Positions 5,332-6,450 of a stretch of 6,450 nt of DNA are shown in pieces. The stretch lies in assembly GCA_021828425.1 (NCBI GenBank), contig JAKARN010000084.1:1-6450 (forward strand), written 5' to 3'. Both the position numbers and the translations under genes were made by a program. The notes beneath the pieces are model-generated. The model had not been told where the DNA came from. It worked only from the letters and a program-made list of their open reading frames with translations, and did not search any database. The stretch comes from Pseudomonadota bacterium (GTDB lineage Bacteria > Pseudomonadota > Gammaproteobacteria > JAKAQQ01). Every line of letters begins with the position of its first letter. The stretch's first letter is position 1.

Positions 5332-6449
5332 AGACCTTCCACCTCCCGGATCTGGGCGAAGGACTCACCGAAGCGGAAATCGTCGAGTGGCACGTCCAGG
5401 TCGGTGACACGGTCACAACCGACCAGCCCCTGGTCGCCATGGAAACCGCCAAAGCCGTCGTTGACGTGCCAGCCCCGTGGAGTGGCCGCATCAGCGCACT
5501 TCACGGCAAACCCGGCGACATCATTCCCACACACGCACCCCTCGTCGATTTCGAGGGTCCGGGAGGCGAACAGCCCTCGCCGACGACCACCACCCACCCG
5601 ACCGCGAAGGCGGTCTCCGCCCCTCCCCGGGAAGATCAGGGGAGCGTCGTAGGACACATGCCGGCTGCCGAGTCAGTGGTCGCCGAACAGGCCATCATCC
5701 GCAAGCGACCAGCCGAAAAGCGAACCGTCAAGGCGCTCCCCAAGGTTCGGCGCCGGGCCCGCGAGCTCGGCATCGATCTCAGGCGGGTCGCCGCGAGTGG
5801 TCGTCATGGGGAGACCACACTGGCAGATCTTGAGGCTCATCCGGCCGGTACACCGACAGCCGCACCGCGTGCCCCTTCCGCAAACCGGGCCTCCCAGACT
5901 GAAACCCTCAGGGGAACCCGCCGGATCATGGCACAAACCATGTCCCTGGCCCGGGATCAGGTGGCAGCCACCACCCTCTTTGATGATGCTGATCTCGAGG
6001 CCTGGCAGGGGCGTCAGGACATCACGGTCCGTGTCATTCGTGCACTGGCGAAGGCCTGCACGGCCCAACCGGCGCTTAATGCCTGGTTCAATGGGGAAAC
6101 ACTGGAACACACGCTTCACGGTCATCTCGATCTCGGTCTCGCCGTCGACACGCCGGACGGACTCATTGTCCCGGTCCTTCGCGACATCGGCCGGGCCGCA
6201 CCCGGGGAGATCCGTCAGGAACTCGAGCGAGTCAAGAAAAAAACGCAGGCCCGTGCCTTGGAACCGGGCGAGATGACCCACCCCACGTTCACGCTCTCGA
6301 ATTTCGGCATGATCGCGGGCCGCTACGCAACCCCGGTCATCGTCCCGCCGATGGTGGCCATCCTCGGGGTCGGCCGGCTATGCCACGACGTGGTCGCTGT
6401 CATGGGCGGAATCGCGACTCACCGGAGACTGCCCCTCTCGCTCACTTAG
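5328..6449 (+). CDS. pdhC: 2-oxoacid dehydrogenase E2 acyltransferase, lacking the C-terminal catalytic motif
   Basis: E2 is the core of the complex: it carries the acyl group on lipoate and passes it to CoA. The N-terminal lipoyl domain (1-80) has the lipoylation lysine Lys42 in METAKAVV. A Thr/Pro/Ala-rich linker (about 80-105) follows. Next is a peripheral subunit-binding domain (about 135-170: VKALPKVRRRARELGIDL) that docks E1/E3. A second linker leads to the acyltransferase domain (about 193-373: GTRRIMAQTMSLA, AVDTPDGLIVPVLRDIG, TFTLSNFGMIAGRYATPVIVPPMVAILGVG). The frame ends LPLSLT then TAG. In homologues LPLSLT is followed directly by F/YDHR and a glycine-rich DG/TGG segment containing the catalytic His, then about 25-30 residues. 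That part is absent, and the stop lies one base before the window ends. It may be a sequence error or contig end, a frameshift, or a true truncation. If the stop is real, acyltransfer should be lost. The ATG overlaps the beta stop (ATGA). Only one lipoyl domain is present. Confidence 0.88.
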   Translation: MKTFHLPDLGEGLTEAEIVEWHVQVGDTVTTDQPLVAMETAKAVVDVPAPWSGRISALHGKPGDIIPTHAPLVDFEGPGGEQPSPTTTTHPTAKAVSAPPREDQGSVVGHMPAAESVVAEQAIIRKRPAEKRTVKALPKVRRRARELGIDLRRVAASGRHGETTLADLEAHPAGTPTAAPRAPSANRASQTETLRGTRRIMAQTMSLARDQVAATTLFDDADLEAWQGRQDITVRVIRALAKACTAQPALNAWFNGETLEHTLHGHLDLGLAVDTPDGLIVPVLRDIGRAAPGEIRQELERVKKKTQARALEPGEMTHPTFTLSNFGMIAGRYATPVIVPPMVAILGVGRLCHDVVAVMGGIATHRRLPLSLT

Positions 6450-6450
6450 A

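Overview
The window is a GC-rich (roughly 60% by eye), densely coded bacterial segment. It holds two divergent gene clusters on either side of a 343-base intergenic region (2930-3272). Codon use, Shine-Dalgarno sites and protein sequences point to a proteobacterium. The alpha2beta2-type E1 and single-lipoyl E2 proteins resemble those I recall from gammaproteobacteria such as the Xanthomonas relatives. That placement is from memory, not from a search.

Left half, minus strand, read right to left: tryptophan 2,3-dioxygenase (kynA, 2929-2081), 4-hydroxyphenylpyruvate dioxygenase (hpd, 2035-983) and homogentisate 1,2-dioxygenase (hmgA, 968 to beyond position 1, so its 3' end is missing). The close spacing (45 and 14 bases) indicates one operon for aromatic amino acid breakdown. 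Hpd and HmgA are consecutive steps of tyrosine degradation (4-hydroxyphenylpyruvate to homogentisate to maleylacetoacetate). KynA opens the tryptophan ring to N-formylkynurenine. Neither the later tyrosine-pathway enzymes nor any later kynurenine-pathway enzyme is in view.

Right half, plus strand: a three-gene operon for a 2-oxoacid dehydrogenase complex. It holds E1 alpha (3273-4358, TTG start), E1 beta (4351-5331) and the E2 acyltransferase (5328-6449). The genes overlap by 8 and 4 bases, so translation is probably coupled. Pyruvate is the likeliest substrate, but a branched-chain 2-oxoacid role cannot be excluded. E3 is not in the window.

The intergenic region has a perfect TATAAT box upstream of E1 alpha, set inside a 6-base inverted repeat, and an unusually complete Shine-Dalgarno site in front of kynA.

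Two points deserve a second look. The E2 reading frame stops exactly where the catalytic DHR motif should begin, one base before the window ends. The KynA protein has Ser in place of the distal heme-pocket His usual in its family, plus a changed active-site loop. I see no mobile elements, CRISPR arrays, rRNA or tRNA genes, and no clear case for an undescribed system.
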